64,000 nt of DNA, taken from contig JACRHT010000012.1 of the NCBI GenBank assembly GCA_016217545.1, positions 806,001-870,000 on the forward strand, written 5' to 3'. The notes beneath the pieces are model-generated. The model made no database searches and had not been told where the DNA came from. It saw only the letters and a program-made list of their open reading frames with translations. Below, piece by piece: positions 48,046 to 57,329 of the stretch (positions are counted from its first letter, which is position 1; every line of letters begins with the position of its first letter). A program made the translations under genes and the position numbers. The DNA comes from Opitutia bacterium. GTDB lineage: Bacteria; Verrucomicrobiota; Verrucomicrobiia; Opitutales; Opitutaceae.

Positions 48046-49314
48046 TCAGGGCCGGGCGGCGGGCGCGGCGAGGAGCAGGCCGCAGGCTTCCTCGATCACG
48101 GCGAGGGTGTGCGCAATTTGCTCGGGTGTGTGCGCGGCCATGAGGCAGAGCGAAATGCCCTTGGGGTCGCGGCGGAGCAGGACGCCGTGCCGTGCGGCGT
48201 GGCTGAGCACGATGGTCTGGATTTCGGCGAGCGAGAGTCTGGGAACCAGCGGTTGGAAAACGACCGCCGGCACGGCGTCGCCGTGCGTGAGCCGCACACC
48301 GGTGCGGCGCGTGATCGCGACGAGCCCGTCGTGCAACGCTCGCGCGGTGGCGTGCAGCGCGGGATAGAAACCGTCACGCGAGAGCACGTCGATCGTGGCG
48401 AGCGAGGCGCGGATCGAGAGCAGTTCGCCGGAGTAGGTGGAACTGATCCAGTTGTTCTCGATCGGGTCCATCCACTCGGCGCGGCCGACGAGCGCGGAGA
48501 TGGGCATGCCGTTGGCCATGCTCTTGCCGAAGCAGGCGAGGTCGGGCGTGACGCCGTAGCGCGCTTGCGCGCCGCCGAGGCTCCAGCGGAAGCCGGTGAT
48601 GATCTCGTCGAAGATGAGCGGGATTTTCGCCGCGGCGGTGCAGGAGCGGATCGTCTCGAGGAAGCCGGCCGGCGGGTGCGTGCCGTAGAGCGCGGGCGTG
48701 AGGATGACGGCGGCGAGTTCGTTTTTGTTTTCGGTGAACTTGCGCTCGAATGCAGCGGTGTCGCCGAAGGGAAAGTCGATGGAGTAGCCGGCGAGTTCGG
48801 GCGGAATGCCGCCGGTCTTGGTCGTGATCGCCCACCAGTCGTGCCAGCCGTGGTAGCCGCAGGTGAGGACCTTGCCTCTGCCGGTGACGAGGCGCGCGGC
48901 GCGCACGGCGGCGGCGGTGGCTTCGGCGCCGGTCTTGAGGAGGCGCACGCGTTCGGCGCAGGGGATGATGGCGCAGAGCTTTTCGGCGAGCTCGACCTCG
49001 AGCGTGCCGGGCAGGGAGAATAGGATGCCGTCGTCGAGTTGGGCGCGAATGGCGGCGTTCACCTCGGGGTGGTTGTAGCCGAGAATGATCGGGGCGAGTG
49101 CGGCGATGTAGTCGATGTAGTCGTTGCCGTCGGGATCGGTGACGATGGCGCCGTGGCCCTTGTTCAGGAACGCGGGGAACACATCGGCGGGAGCGAATTG
49201 GCCGACGCGTTTGCTGATGGTGTGCGTGCCGCCGGGTGCGACGGCACAGGCGCGCTGCCACCACGCGCGAGTGCGCGGGAGGCCGGCGGGATTAGGGCTG
49301 AGCACGGTGGGCAT
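48046..49314 (-). CDS. Class III aminotransferase, glutamate-1-semialdehyde aminomutase-like
   Basis: The start ATG at 49314 overlaps the lipoprotein gene by 23 bp. The 422-residue PLP enzyme has GGTHTISKRVGQFAPADVFPAFLNKGHGAIVTDPDGNDYIDY, GAEATAAAVRAAR, YHGWHDWW, IFDEIITGFR and the PLP-lysine in ACFGKSMANGMP. It resembles HemL but lacks the GKIIGGG motif, so a sugar- or side-chain-specific transaminase is more likely than haem synthesis. It probably removes or moves an amino group of the operon's substrate. Confidence 0.87.
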   Translation of the reverse strand: MPTVLSPNPAGLPRTRAWWQRACAVAPGGTHTISKRVGQFAPADVFPAFLNKGHGAIVTDPDGNDYIDYIAALAPIILGYNHPEVNAAIRAQLDDGILFSLPGTLEVELAEKLCAIIPCAERVRLLKTGAEATAAAVRAARLVTGRGKVLTCGYHGWHDWWAITTKTGGIPPELAGYSIDFPFGDTAAFERKFTENKNELAAVILTPALYGTHPPAGFLETIRSCTAAAKIPLIFDEIITGFRWSLGGAQARYGVTPDLACFGKSMANGMPISALVGRAEWMDPIENNWISSTYSGELLSIRASLATIDVLSRDGFYPALHATARALHDGLVAITRRTGVRLTHGDAVPAVVFQPLVPRLSLAEIQTIVLSHAARHGVLLRRDPKGISLCLMAAHTPEQIAHTLAVIEEACGLLLAAPAARP

Positions 49315-50509
49315 AGTCGAGGTAGGCGGCGGCGTAGGGGCCGAGTTCGGAGGAGGGGGCGCGGCGGGCGAGGCCGGTGGAAGCGAGCGCGTGCATCGCG
49401 GCGGTCCAACGCGGCGTGGTGCGCCAGCGCGAGAGCGCTTGCGCGAAAACTTCCGTGGGCACGGTGACGACGGAGACGCCGTCGCGGAGGATCTCGTCGG
49501 CGGCGTTGTCGAGACCGAGCGTGGCGGCGCGTTCGACGGCGGCGTCGGTGACGGCGAAGGCGCGGTTGGCGATGGCGAGTTCGACGAGCGCGCGGCAGAG
49601 GATGGCGTGATAGACGAGCTTGGCGTTGTGCGGGTCGAACCACCGGCCGTTGTCCATCTGGCCGGGCAGCACGCCGAAGCGGCAGCGACGCGCGGCCTCG
49701 TCAAGCCAGGCGCGGTCCTTAGTGACGAGCGCGAGGCGGGCGAGGAACCAGACGCTGAAGGAATTGTAGTTCCAGTTGGTGACGATGGGCTGCGTCTTCG
49801 CCCACTCGGCGGCGCGGAGGGCGGCGGCGAGGTAGCGGGCGTCGTGCGTGAGCGCGTGGGCTTCGAGCAGCGCGACGCCGCAGAGGCCGTTGTCGTATTG
49901 GAGGTCGCCGCGGCCGCCGTCGGAGACGAGCCAGCCGTCGGCGATGGCGTCGGGATGGGCCTCGAGGAGCTTGTCGATCATCTTGCCGAAGAACTCGCTC
50001 TTGGCGCGGATGTCGGGGAAGGCGAAGAGGCCGTTCGGGCGCTGCACGCTGCACAACGCGTCGGCGAGACGCGGGATCTCGGCGCGTTCGGCGGTGGCGG
50101 CGTCGCCGAGCGCGGCGACGGTTTGCGCGTCGGCGATGAGCAACACGGCGAGCTGGCGGAGACCGGCGGGGAGCTTGGTGGGATGCGCGACGTCGCGGAG
50201 GTAGGCCTCGATGTCGGGGGCGATGTGCGCGCGGTATTTGGCGAGGTAGGCGGCGGCGAGCTTCGCGTCGGCGGGAGCGGAGGCGTCGGCGGCGACGCGC
50301 TTGGGCGTGCCGCCTTCGACGGTGCCGACGAGATCGCCGAGCGCGGTGCGCCACTCCGCCGCCGCGGTGCGCACGGCGACGTCATCGCCGGAGGCTTGGG
50401 CGGATTGAAGTTTCGTCTGCGCGCGACGGACGGCGTGTTCGTCGGCGCGGGTGCAGGCGGCGAACGCGAGGAGAGCGAGCGCGAGGGCGGAGAGGCGGCG
50501 GAGTTGCAT
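49292..50509 (-). CDS. Helical-toroid lipoprotein (paralogue 2)
   Basis: ATG 50509 starts a lipoprotein signal (MQLRRLSALALALLAFAAC, lipobox FAAC). The 405-residue protein shares DLQYDNGLCGVALLEAHALTHD and IVTNWNYNSFSVWFLARLALVT with the protein at 45020-46327. It is predicted to be anchored to a membrane and to handle a polymer or its fragments. It lies 2 bp after the TonB receptor stop. Confidence 0.72.
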   Translation of the reverse strand: MQLRRLSALALALLAFAACTRADEHAVRRAQTKLQSAQASGDDVAVRTAAAEWRTALGDLVGTVEGGTPKRVAADASAPADAKLAAAYLAKYRAHIAPDIEAYLRDVAHPTKLPAGLRQLAVLLIADAQTVAALGDAATAERAEIPRLADALCSVQRPNGLFAFPDIRAKSEFFGKMIDKLLEAHPDAIADGWLVSDGGRGDLQYDNGLCGVALLEAHALTHDARYLAAALRAAEWAKTQPIVTNWNYNSFSVWFLARLALVTKDRAWLDEAARRCRFGVLPGQMDNGRWFDPHNAKLVYHAILCRALVELAIANRAFAVTDAAVERAATLGLDNAADEILRDGVSVVTVPTEVFAQALSRWRTTPRWTAAMHALASTGLARRAPSSELGPYAAAYLDYAHRAQP

Positions 50510-50511
50510 GA

Positions 50512-52812
50512 TCAGAAGCGCACTTCGTAGCTGAGGTAGAGTTCGCGCGGGATGCCGGCGAAGGGGCCGCCGCGATAGTATTCCTTGTCGAAGGCGTTGC
50601 GGACGTTCACGTCGAGGCGGTGCTTGAAGCCGAGCGCCTTCCAACCGTAGCCGACGCCGAAATCCCAGAGCGTGTAGCTCGGAATGAAGAACATGTTGCC
50701 GGAGGCGTCCACGATGGACGGCGAGATTGCGGCCTGGCCTTGGTAGCGCGCGGCGGCGCGGACGTTGAGGCCCTTGAACGTGCCGGAGGCGAACTCGTAG
50801 CGCGTGGTGACGGCGAGGTTTTCCAGCGGCACGCCTTCGGGCGGGCGGCCGACGAGTGATTGCGAGCGCGGGGCGAGCGGCGAGATTTCGGCCCAGTGGA
50901 CGTTGTTCTTGCCGTAGGAAACGCCGAGGAGCCATGAGCGCGACGGGATGTAGGTGAGGTCGAACTCGACGCCTTGGGAGCGTTGCGCGCCGGTGACCTT
51001 GTAGCTGCCGATGCCGCTCGCGGGTGGGAGCGAGACGCCGGCGGCGTTGGTGGCGGTGAACGGAAGGTTGGATTTCTCGATGCGGAAGACGCCGGCGGTG
51101 AAGTTCAGGTGCGAGTCGAGGAGGCTGGCCTTGATGCCGGCCTCGAGGCCTTCGCCTTCCTGGTTGCCGATGGGATTGCCGTTGTAGTCGAGGTCGGTGG
51201 CGGAGCCGGGGTTGAACGACTCGCTGTAGTTGGCGTAGAGCGAGATGTTTTCCTTGGGTTTGAAGAGCAGGCCGGACTGGAGCGTGGTGGCGGTGATCTT
51301 CGGCTGCACTTGCGCGGTCTGGGGCACTTGCGCGCCGGCGGTGAATTTGCGCGGCGTGAGCGTCTGCTCGATCTCGTCGCGGCGCGCGCCGATGAGGAGA
51401 TGCAGGCGATCCTGGAAGAGGATGGCGCGCTCGCTGACGAGGAGGCCGCGAATGGTGCGGTCGTCGACGCGGTTGCGGAGCGAGTCGGTGAGGTAGGGCG
51501 GGATCGAGAGGATGGGCCCGATGCGCGAGTAGTCGGCGGCGTCGACGCGTTCGGCGGGGAGAACCTGGGCGAGGACCATGTCCTCGTTTTTCACCGTGAG
51601 ATAGTCGTAGGTGGCGAGGAGCTTGTGCTTGGTCGGGCCGAGTTCGAATTGGGCGAGGAGGTCGAGCTGGGCGACGGTCTGCTTTTCGTAGAGATCCTCG
51701 TAGTATTGGATCCAGCTGGTCTTGTTCGCGATCGACGCGGTGGAGAGCGTGGCGGTGTCGACGACGGGCGTGCCGTTGACGCCGAGGACGTTTTGCTGGC
51801 GCGTGCCGTGGTTGACGACGAGGCGCGAGGAGAGGTGGGAGTTGAACGTGTGGCTGATGCTGAGGTCGCCGGCGTTGACCTTGAGCTGGTTGAAGCTCGC
51901 GGAGCCGACGAACGTCTGGCCGTAGTATTGCTCGCGCGGGAAGGCGGCGATGTCCTGCACGCCGACGATGCCCAGGACGGCTTTCGTCACGGCGTCCTGC
52001 GCGACCGGCTGCGTGATGGTCGAGGGCGAGCGCGACTCGATGGTTTCGGCGCTGTATTCGATCGTGGTCTTGCGCGTGACCTGCCAGCGGCCGGCGGTGT
52101 AGGCGCCTTTTTGGCGGGAGTTCCAGTAGTTGATCGCGCGCTGCTTCGAGTCCTCGCGGTAAGCGTCGACGCGGACGGCAAGTTTACCGTCGGCGAAGAC
52201 GTCGTTCGCGCCGAAGTAATAGCGCGAGTAGTCGTCGGTGCCGACGGTGATGCGCGCCTGGACCTCGCGTTTGGCGCGCGGCTTGAGCAGGACGACGTTG
52301 CGCAGGCCGGAGGGCTCCGTTTGGCCGTAGATGGCGGCGTTGGCGCCGCGGATGAGTTCGATGCGCTCGACGAAGGCGGTGCCGAAGAGGCCGGTGTCGC
52401 GCACGCCGTTGATGTAGGTGCTGCGGCTGGCGATGCCGCGCATGAAGAACCGGCCGGTGCCCTCGGACGGACTGAACGAGCTGGCGAAGGACGCCGCGTC
52501 GTTGAAGTCGTAGGCGAGGAAGTCGTCCATCATTGCGCGGTCGAGCAGTGTGACGGGAAAGGGAATGTCTTTAATCGCGACGGCGTAGCGGGAGCCGGTG
52601 CCGACCTCGGACGCGAGGTATTTGGACGGGTCGGCGTTCACGACGAACGGATCGAGCGAGTAGGTGTCGCCGCGCGGCGACGTGGCGGTGGAGTCGGGTG
52701 CGGCGGTTTGCGCGATCGCGGGAAGCGCGAGCGCGAGACCGACGAGGAGGCCGAGTGAACAGAGGGCGAGGCGACTCACGGGGGACGGCGAGGCGAGAGG
52801 TGATGTGTTCAT
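50512..52812 (-). CDS. TonB-dependent receptor, siderophore-receptor type
   Basis: The 766-residue protein has a signal peptide (cut near AIAQTAA), a TonB region (SLDPFVVNADPSKY), a plug with DIPFPVTLLDRAMMDDF, FFMRGIASRSTYINGVRD and VERIELIRGANAAIYGQTEPSGLRNVV, then a barrel ending in YLSYEVRF. The plug style is that of FhuA/FoxA-like receptors, yet the operon suggests an organic nutrient. Confidence 0.92.
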   Translation of the reverse strand: MNTSPLASPSPVSRLALCSLGLLVGLALALPAIAQTAAPDSTATSPRGDTYSLDPFVVNADPSKYLASEVGTGSRYAVAIKDIPFPVTLLDRAMMDDFLAYDFNDAASFASSFSPSEGTGRFFMRGIASRSTYINGVRDTGLFGTAFVERIELIRGANAAIYGQTEPSGLRNVVLLKPRAKREVQARITVGTDDYSRYYFGANDVFADGKLAVRVDAYREDSKQRAINYWNSRQKGAYTAGRWQVTRKTTIEYSAETIESRSPSTITQPVAQDAVTKAVLGIVGVQDIAAFPREQYYGQTFVGSASFNQLKVNAGDLSISHTFNSHLSSRLVVNHGTRQQNVLGVNGTPVVDTATLSTASIANKTSWIQYYEDLYEKQTVAQLDLLAQFELGPTKHKLLATYDYLTVKNEDMVLAQVLPAERVDAADYSRIGPILSIPPYLTDSLRNRVDDRTIRGLLVSERAILFQDRLHLLIGARRDEIEQTLTPRKFTAGAQVPQTAQVQPKITATTLQSGLLFKPKENISLYANYSESFNPGSATDLDYNGNPIGNQEGEGLEAGIKASLLDSHLNFTAGVFRIEKSNLPFTATNAAGVSLPPASGIGSYKVTGAQRSQGVEFDLTYIPSRSWLLGVSYGKNNVHWAEISPLAPRSQSLVGRPPEGVPLENLAVTTRYEFASGTFKGLNVRAAARYQGQAAISPSIVDASGNMFFIPSYTLWDFGVGYGWKALGFKHRLDVNVRNAFDKEYYRGGPFAGIPRELYLSYEVRF

Positions 52813-52827
52813 GGAGGACGTGCGGGG

Positions 52828-53676
52828 TTAGGGCGACTGAGGAAAGCCGGTGTGGGCAGCGAGCAGCGGGAAGGCGCGAAGGGCGTTGTGCGCGAAGACG
52901 CGGCGCTTTGCTTCGAGCGGCAGGCGAGCGAGCGCGACTTTGGAAAACTGCGCGCCGACGCTGAGGTAGGTGGCGTCGCTGCCGTAGAGCAGGCGGTCGG
53001 CGCCGGTGGCGGCGACGAAGTCCTCGACCGCGCCCGGCAGGCTCTGCGAGAGCGAGGTGTCGGTGAAGATATTCGCGTGCGCGGCGAAGAGCGTCGCGGC
53101 CTCGTCGGGACGGGGACGAAGGTGCGCGCAGAGGAAATTCAGGCGCGGGTGGCGGCGCGCGATGGCGGCGAGGTCGGCGACGGTGTCGGCCGGGTGCAGG
53201 TGCACGAGCACGGACAGACGGTGGACCTCGCAGCGCTCGAGGAGCGGCGTGAGCACGCGGGATTGGAGGCGCACGTCGTGCAGTTCGCCGTGGAGCTTGG
53301 CGCCGACGAAGATTTCGCCCGGTTTCAGAGCGTCGAGGCGCGCCGCGGTTTCGCGCGGGAAATGCGGATGCAGCACCAGGTGCGCGGTGAGGCGGCCGGC
53401 GCTGCGCCGGACGACCAACTCGCTGTCGGCGTGCGCGGCTTCGAGATCGGCGGCGAGCGTGGCGCGGAGGGCGTTGAGGTGGCTGAAGGTGAGATGGCGC
53501 ACGCCGACGCGTTCGGCGGCGGCGAGCAGCGAGACGGCGGAACGCGGCCAGTAGGGCGAAGTGTCGCCATCGGCGGCGGCCCACGCGTCGACGTGCGCGT
53601 GGATGTCGAGGATGAGTTCGCGCTCGATCGGTGAGGCGGCGAGGGCGGCGGCGGCGAAGGGATCGGGCGCGTTCAT
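52828..53676 (-). CDS. Amidohydrolase-2 family protein (A)
   Basis: The start ATG at 53676 overlaps the next amidohydrolase gene by 4 bp (ATGA). The 282-residue TIM-barrel protein has ILDIHAHVDAW (HxH), LTAHLVLHPHFP, VGAKLHGELHD, LSVLVHLHPADTV, FLCAHLRP and LLYGSDATYL (metal Asp). It belongs to the COG2159-like family that hydrolyses or decarboxylates ring or lactone substrates. Confidence 0.85.
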   Translation of the reverse strand: MNAPDPFAAAALAASPIERELILDIHAHVDAWAAADGDTSPYWPRSAVSLLAAAERVGVRHLTFSHLNALRATLAADLEAAHADSELVVRRSAGRLTAHLVLHPHFPRETAARLDALKPGEIFVGAKLHGELHDVRLQSRVLTPLLERCEVHRLSVLVHLHPADTVADLAAIARRHPRLNFLCAHLRPRPDEAATLFAAHANIFTDTSLSQSLPGAVEDFVAATGADRLLYGSDATYLSVGAQFSKVALARLPLEAKRRVFAHNALRAFPLLAAHTGFPQSP

Positions 53677-54530
53677 GGCAGGCGGAGGAGGCGGCGGAGG
53701 TTGCCGCCGGCGATTTGCTGGCGTTGCGCGAGCGGCAGCGCGGCGTAGGCGACGGCGCCGCGCGCGATGGCGGGGTCGTTCCACGGCGCGGCCGAGCCGA
53801 AGAGGAAACGCTCCGCGCCAAACTCGGCGACGAACGACTCGAGTTGTCCGAAGAGCCCGAAGCGTGTGACCGCGAGGTGGAGATTGGCCGCGCGGGCGAG
53901 CGCGGCGTAGAGCTGGCGCTCGATCACGTAGGGCGCGTTGAGCAGGACGACGGGCAGCGCGGGATGGCGGCGGCAGAGCGCGACGACGTCGTCGAGGCCG
54001 TAGGCGATGCGCGCGTCGCGGTTGGGAAAATGAGCGGCGGGCACAAAGAGCGGCAGGCGTTTCCGCGCGAGCAGCGTCCAGCAGGCGGACGCGTCGGGAA
54101 AGCGGTCGAGCTCGAGCGCGCCGGACGCGGGACCGATCTCGCGCTCGAGGCGGAAGGCGCGCGCGCCGGTCGCGACGAGTTCGCGCACGAGGGAGAGCAC
54201 GCGCTGGCCGCGGCGGAGCGGAAATTGCGGCAGGACGAGGCACGCGTGGAGGCGCGGCTGGGCGGAGGCGGCGTCGAGCGCGATGCGGTTCTGCGTGGCG
54301 AAGGCGTCGGGGCCGAGCGCGTGGCCGTGGACGAGGGCTTGCGCGATGCCGCAGCGGTCGAGTTCGGCGACGGCGTTCGCGGCATCGTAGCCCGGGATGC
54401 CGGCGCGCAGCGGCGAGCCGAGCATCAGGTCGCAGTCGAAGAATTCGAGCGGCGCGGCGGAATCGCTCACGGCGGCGCGGCGCGGCGGCGGGTCTTTTTT
54501 GGCGGGAGGGCGGGAGCGGCGGGCGGTCAT
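53673..54530 (-). CDS. Amidohydrolase-2 family protein (B)
   Basis: This 285-residue relative of the downstream gene has weaker metal ligands: FFDCDLMLGSP replaces the HxH strand and FLFGSAAPWND replaces the GSD motif, while PLFVPAAHFPNRDARI and LPVVLLNAPYVI keep the barrel. It may be catalytically altered or act as a partner subunit of amidohydrolase A. It overlaps genes on both sides by 4 bp. Confidence 0.75.
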   Translation of the reverse strand: MTARRSRPPAKKDPPPRRAAVSDSAAPLEFFDCDLMLGSPLRAGIPGYDAANAVAELDRCGIAQALVHGHALGPDAFATQNRIALDAASAQPRLHACLVLPQFPLRRGQRVLSLVRELVATGARAFRLEREIGPASGALELDRFPDASACWTLLARKRLPLFVPAAHFPNRDARIAYGLDDVVALCRRHPALPVVLLNAPYVIERQLYAALARAANLHLAVTRFGLFGQLESFVAEFGAERFLFGSAAPWNDPAIARGAVAYAALPLAQRQQIAGGNLRRLLRLP

Positions 54531-55180
54531 CGAAGGGCGGCGTGCAGCGTGATCGTGGCGGTGCGGCCGTCGGCGAAGGCGACGGGCACGGCGATCGGCG
54601 AGAAGAGGGGGCTCGTGTCTGCGAGCGGAGCGACGCGGAGGAGGTAGCGACCGGGCGCGGTCGGGTCGGCTTCGACGCTGACGGAGAACGTGCCGGGTTT
54701 TTCCACGCGCGGCGCACCGAGGCGGGCGGCGACGCCGTCGGCGATTTCAAGGCGGGCGGTTTGTTCGGTGCGCGGCGTGCGCGGTGCCCAGACGAGCGAC
54801 GGGTGGTCGAGCTTGAACCAGACGGGATGCTCGATGGCGAAGGAGACGGTGTCGCGGCCGGCGTCGGATTTGACGACGATGTCGCGATGGACGGTGCCCG
54901 AGCGGCCGCCGGCGCGGTAGGTGGCGTGGAGTTGCGCGGTGCCGCCGGCGGGAATCACGCGTGGCTCCACGGTGGCGGTGGTGCATCCGCAGGAAGGTTC
55001 GACGGCGTTGATCGTGACCGGCGCGGGGCCGGTGTTGCGCACGTGGAAGGTGAGCGCGATTTCCTCCTGGCCGGGAGCGAGGCGCGCCGCGAGCTGCGCG
55101 GGGCTCCACTCGAGGGCGCCGCCGCGCGTGATGGACGCGAGCGCGGCGGCGAGGAGGCAGCTGGACAGGAGGCGTTGCAT
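54527..55180 (-). CDS. DUF1573 secreted protein
   Basis: The start ATG at 55180 gives 217 residues with a signal peptide (MQRLLSSCLLAAALASITRG). Residues 25-120 carry the DUF1573 pattern: FHVRNTGPAPVTINAVEPSCGCTTATVEPRVIPAGGTAQLHATYRAGGRSGTVHRDIVV, with the typical SCGCTT. The fold is an immunoglobulin-like sandwich of unknown role in the periplasm. Confidence 0.87.
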   Translation of the reverse strand: MQRLLSSCLLAAALASITRGGALEWSPAQLAARLAPGQEEIALTFHVRNTGPAPVTINAVEPSCGCTTATVEPRVIPAGGTAQLHATYRAGGRSGTVHRDIVVKSDAGRDTVSFAIEHPVWFKLDHPSLVWAPRTPRTEQTARLEIADGVAARLGAPRVEKPGTFSVSVEADPTAPGRYLLRVAPLADTSPLFSPIAVPVAFADGRTATITLHAALR

Positions 55181-55200
55181 GGCGCGTCCCGAGGCGGTGG

Positions 55201-57123
55201 TCAGGAGCCGTTGAGGCCGACTTCGACCTTCTCGATGTAGGTGGTGTGGGTGAAGAGCGTGCGGCTGTGCGCGACGCCGACGCGGATGTTGCCGTCGGAA
55301 TCGCGGTAGTTGGCGAGGCCGCTCGAGACCGTGATCGAGAGATCGGATTCGGCGGTGCCGACGGAGCCGGAGGCGACTTGCGTCCACGCGCCGGAGGTGA
55401 AGTTCCAGAGGTAGATCTTGCGCGTGATGCCGGAGTTGACGCTGTCCTTGGAGCGGACCTTGACGCGGATGCTGGTGAGCGCGCCGGTGCCGACGTAATA
55501 GTCGATGCCGACGGCGGGCTGGGAGGCGCCGCCGATCGTGTAGTAGTCGTTGTCGTCCGCGGTGAACGAGGTGCGTTTACCGGCGGAGTAGGTGCCGGCT
55601 TCGATCGTGTAGCCGGTGCAGGCGGTGAAGAGGGTGCCGGAGGGCGCGGGCGGCGTGGTGCGGCTCGCGAGCGGCGTGTAGGGCACGCCGGCTTTGTAGA
55701 GGAGGTAGAGGCCGGCGTTGACGGTGTTGTCGCCGTAGGAATTCATCAGGCCGGAATTCCAGAGCGCCCAGGCGGCTTGCTCCCAATTGGTGTGCGACTC
55801 GCTCTCGTAGGCGGCGATTTTCCAGAGGCCGAGGAGGAAGGCGTAGGGAATCTCCTTCTGGCCGACGCCGACCTGCGGGATGCCTTTGTTGACGATTTCC
55901 CACGCGAGGTTGTCGAGCGTGGCGACGGCGTAGGGTTTGAGCGCGGCGGCTTGGGCGGTGTCGCCGCGGTCGCGCAGCGCGACGTAGGCTTCGACGAAGG
56001 CCCAGGCGTTCATCGGCTGGTATTGCGGGCGGGCGTTGTGACCGTCCCAGTAGCGGCCGGGGACGCGAGCGATCTCGGTGAGGCCGGAGAAGGGCTGGCT
56101 GGACATGCCGTCGACGAGGCCGTCGGCGTTAGCGTCGAAGAGCACGCCCGGCTTCAGATTGCGGTCGATCTTGTCGAGCATCGCGGTTTTGGCGGCGGTG
56201 TCGCCGTCGCGGGCGTATTTTTGCGCGAGAATCCAAACGAGCTTGGCGGTGTAGTTGTGGTCGCGGACGGGCGGCTCGTTCTCGGCCCACCCGATGGCGG
56301 CGGCGAGGGAGGTGGTCGCGCTCGTGCGCAGGGAGGCGACGGGGTGTTGGAGGGTCGACTCCATCATCATCGCGCCAACCCAGCCGTGATCGTAGGCGAG
56401 TCCGCCGTCGAAGACGCCCAGTTCCGGAATGATGTCGGCGATCATGAAGCGGTCGCCGGAGTAGAGGCCGGCATCGAAGATCGGGCAGAGCGTCGGTTTG
56501 GCGGAGTAGAACGCGTCGACGCCGGGGCCGACGGACGAGTCGTAGCACGCATCGGTGTTCGGCACGCGCAACAGGCCGTAGGCGCCGACGTAGACACCGG
56601 CGTCGGCGAGCGGCGGCCAGGGGGCGTTGGCGTCGACGTATTGCGTCGCGATATACATCTGGGTGATGTCGCGCAGCGCGGAGAGTCGGGAGGCGTAGCC
56701 GGCGAGGTGGGCGTAGTAGCCGCCGAGCGCGGGACCGGCGCCTTTGCGGCCGATTTCCGGGCAAGTGATGAGGAAGTTGCGCAGGCCGGGCGCGTGGACG
56801 TTTTCCCATTTGTCCGCGATGGCCGCGAGGGTCGGGACGGTGAAGTTCGGTGTGGTGTAGGTGTAGAGGAGGTCAGGACAGCCGACGGAGTCGCCGCGGG
56901 TCGCCTTGGCGTTGGTGATGGCGGTCGTGACGTCGGTCACCGTGCCCGCCCACATGGCGAGTTCGATGGCGTCCATGTCCGCCGAGGTGCCGTAACTGTT
57001 GCCGCACGGCGGGGTTGGGGCTGCGCCGGTGGAAGTGAGGATTCCGGCGATCATGGCGGCTGCCGACAGGTGGAAACGGGCGCGGCGGCCCGGAAACTGA
57101 GCGAGGAAGGGTAATGTGCTCAT
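55201..57123 (-). CDS. Large secreted helical-toroid protein with C-terminal beta module (paralogue 3)
   Basis: The start ATG at 57123 (MSTLPFLAQFPGRRARFHL) gives 640 residues with an export signal. The helical region has GGLAYDHGWVGAMMMESTLQHPVA, HNYTAKLVWILAQKYARDGD, RVPGRYWDGHNARPQYQPMNAWAFVEAYVALR and NWEQAAWALWNSGLMNSYGD, which echo chondroitin/alginate-lyase-like toroids. The last 110 residues form a strand-rich module. It is the first gene of the operon and faces the FadR-type regulator, so it is probably the depolymerising enzyme; no activity is proven. Confidence 0.7.
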   Translation of the reverse strand: MSTLPFLAQFPGRRARFHLSAAAMIAGILTSTGAAPTPPCGNSYGTSADMDAIELAMWAGTVTDVTTAITNAKATRGDSVGCPDLLYTYTTPNFTVPTLAAIADKWENVHAPGLRNFLITCPEIGRKGAGPALGGYYAHLAGYASRLSALRDITQMYIATQYVDANAPWPPLADAGVYVGAYGLLRVPNTDACYDSSVGPGVDAFYSAKPTLCPIFDAGLYSGDRFMIADIIPELGVFDGGLAYDHGWVGAMMMESTLQHPVASLRTSATTSLAAAIGWAENEPPVRDHNYTAKLVWILAQKYARDGDTAAKTAMLDKIDRNLKPGVLFDANADGLVDGMSSQPFSGLTEIARVPGRYWDGHNARPQYQPMNAWAFVEAYVALRDRGDTAQAAALKPYAVATLDNLAWEIVNKGIPQVGVGQKEIPYAFLLGLWKIAAYESESHTNWEQAAWALWNSGLMNSYGDNTVNAGLYLLYKAGVPYTPLASRTTPPAPSGTLFTACTGYTIEAGTYSAGKRTSFTADDNDYYTIGGASQPAVGIDYYVGTGALTSIRVKVRSKDSVNSGITRKIYLWNFTSGAWTQVASGSVGTAESDLSITVSSGLANYRDSDGNIRVGVAHSRTLFTHTTYIEKVEVGLNGS

Positions 57124-57165
57124 AAGCGGGGGATGGCGCACGTATTTGGTGTCGGCAGTCAATGT

Positions 57166-57296
57166 GTCAAGCTATATGATAGGTTGTGCACAACCACGTC
57201 GCCTCTTGGGTTGTCCGTTTATGGATTCATAGGTTATTGAATAATCGTGAGTAGGGTAGCTGCGTGTGCGGTTTGAAATCTATCAGACAGCTTGAC
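57166..57296. promoter_or_regulatory. Candidate FadR-type operators in the divergent promoter
   Basis: Two 17-nt copies of one site occur in opposite orientation: GTCAAGCTATATGATAG (57166-57182) and CTATCAGACAGCTTGAC (57280-57296), which match with 3 differences after inversion. The second overlaps a TTGACA -35-like box. A perfect 14-nt palindrome GGTTGTGCACAACC (57182-57195) adjoins the first. Confidence 0.65.
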
Positions 57297-57329
57297 AGAA
57301 AAGCCGCCCGGCCGAAGAAATGTGGTCTG

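Noticed and set aside
48046-49314. hemL (glutamate-1-semialdehyde aminomutase) for haem synthesis
   Set aside because: The active-site segment reads FGKSMANGMP and not GKIIGGG, and the gene is embedded in a transport/hydrolase operon.
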